Shown here one piece after another: positions 6,119 through 6,664 of a DNA stretch of 6,664 bases. The DNA lies in NCBI GenBank assembly GCA_003164255.1, contig PLST01000629.1:11581-18244 (forward strand), read 5' to 3'. The DNA is from Acidobacteriaceae bacterium. GTDB lineage: Bacteria; Acidobacteriota; Terriglobia; Terriglobales; Acidobacteriaceae. The position numbers and the translations under genes were made by a program. Numbering within the stretch: position 1 is the stretch's first letter; every line of letters starts with the position of its first letter. The notes beneath the pieces are model-generated. The model made no database searches. It was not told the origin of the DNA and saw only the letters and a program-made list of their open reading frames with translations.

Positions 6119-6664
6119 TTATTTCGTGAGCCCAGTCCAGTCGAGGACCACTTTGCCGGTATTTCCAGAGCGCATGGCCGTGAAGCCGGCCTCAAACTCG
6201 TTCCACGGAAAACGATGTGTGATGACCGGTGAAATATCCACGCCTTGTTCAAGCATGACCGACATTTTGTACCAGGTTTCGTACATCTCGCGTCCATATA
6301 TGCCCTTGATGGTGATCATGTTGAAGATGACCTGGCGCCAGTCCATCAGGGATTCCTTCGCGGGAATTCCGAGGATTGCTATTTTTCCACCGTGGCTCAT
6401 GTTGGCGATCATGTCGTGCAGCGCTTGCGCATTGCCTGACATCTCCAATCCGATGTCGAAGCCCTCTGTCATGCCGAGTTGCTTCTGCACTTCGGCGAGC
6501 GGCGTCTCGTTGGCGTTGATCGCGAGCGTCGCGCCCATCTTTCGCGCCAGGTCAAGGCGGAAGGGGTTCAGGTCGGTGATGACGATGTGGCGTGCACCTG
6601 CATGCCGAACAACGGGAATGGCCATGATGCCGATGGGACCTGCGCCGGTAATGAGCACATCTTC
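6119..6664 (-). CDS. tdh: L-threonine 3-dehydrogenase, C-terminal part (5' end outside window)
   Basis: The frame is open to the window edge and ends at TAA (6121-6119); 181 residues are visible of about 340 in the family. The fragment starts right at the Rossmann fold: EDVLITGAGPIGIMA with GAGPIG at fragment residues 7-12 and the NAD-ribose-binding aspartate at 31 (ITDLN). GFDIGLEMSG, GGKIAILGIP and KGIYGREMYETWYKM (120-134) follow; the last is diagnostic of zinc-dependent threonine dehydrogenases as opposed to general alcohol or sorbitol dehydrogenases. The zinc ligands lie in the missing N-terminal half. The enzyme oxidises L-threonine to 2-amino-3-oxobutyrate with NAD+, which a CoA ligase (Kbl) normally splits to glycine and acetyl-CoA; that gene is not in the window. 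It lies 294 bases upstream of the hydroxyproline operon on the same strand, with a probable terminator between. Confidence 0.95.
   Translation of the reverse strand, partial: EDVLITGAGPIGIMAIPVVRHAGARHIVITDLNPFRLDLARKMGATLAINANETPLAEVQKQLGMTEGFDIGLEMSGNAQALHDMIANMSHGGKIAILGIPAKESLMDWRQVIFNMITIKGIYGREMYETWYKMSVMLEQGVDISPVITHRFPWNEFEAGFTAMRSGNTGKVVLDWTGLTK

Overview
The window looks like a piece of a mid-to-high GC bacterial chromosome (about 55-60% GC by eye). The amino-acid catabolism genes resemble those of soil heterotrophs. The convergent neighbour is a DUF1501 protein, a family that is abundant in Acidobacteriota and Planctomycetes. Acidobacteriota is my best guess for the host. It is an inference from gene style, not from a marker gene.

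Layout, left to right. Positions 1-1311 (+) hold a DUF1501 protein that lacks its N-terminus because the window begins inside the gene. Only 22 bases separate its stop from the stop of a convergent operon on the minus strand (5824 down to 1334). In transcription order that operon is: a 4-hydroxyproline 2-epimerase (5824-4880), a DAO-type FAD oxidoreductase (4883-3762), a small [2Fe-2S] subunit (3769-3524), a FAD/NAD-type oxidoreductase with a C-terminal BFD-like iron-sulfur domain (3531-2230), and a DapA-superfamily lyase/deaminase (2233-1334). Each gene overlaps the next by 4 or 8 bases. Upstream lies a 294-base intergenic stretch with three small hairpins and a probable terminator. Beyond it, on the same strand, is the C-terminal half of L-threonine 3-dehydrogenase (6664-6119), cut by the window edge.

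How the genes work together. The operon encodes the first three steps of bacterial trans-4-hydroxy-L-proline breakdown. The epimerase gives cis-4-hydroxy-D-proline. A heteromeric three-subunit flavin/iron-sulfur dehydrogenase oxidises it to 1-pyrroline-4-hydroxy-2-carboxylate. The DapA-family enzyme deaminates and dehydrates that to 2-oxoglutarate semialdehyde. The last enzyme (2-oxoglutarate semialdehyde dehydrogenase), a hydroxyproline transporter and a regulator are not in the window. The neighbouring threonine dehydrogenase is a second amino-acid catabolic entry point and probably a separate transcription unit.

I see no mobile element, CRISPR array, tRNA or rRNA. The pathway itself is known. 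The less ordinary points are the complete overlap of the five genes, the structured intergenic region, and the heteromeric dehydrogenase in what seems to be a non-proteobacterial host.
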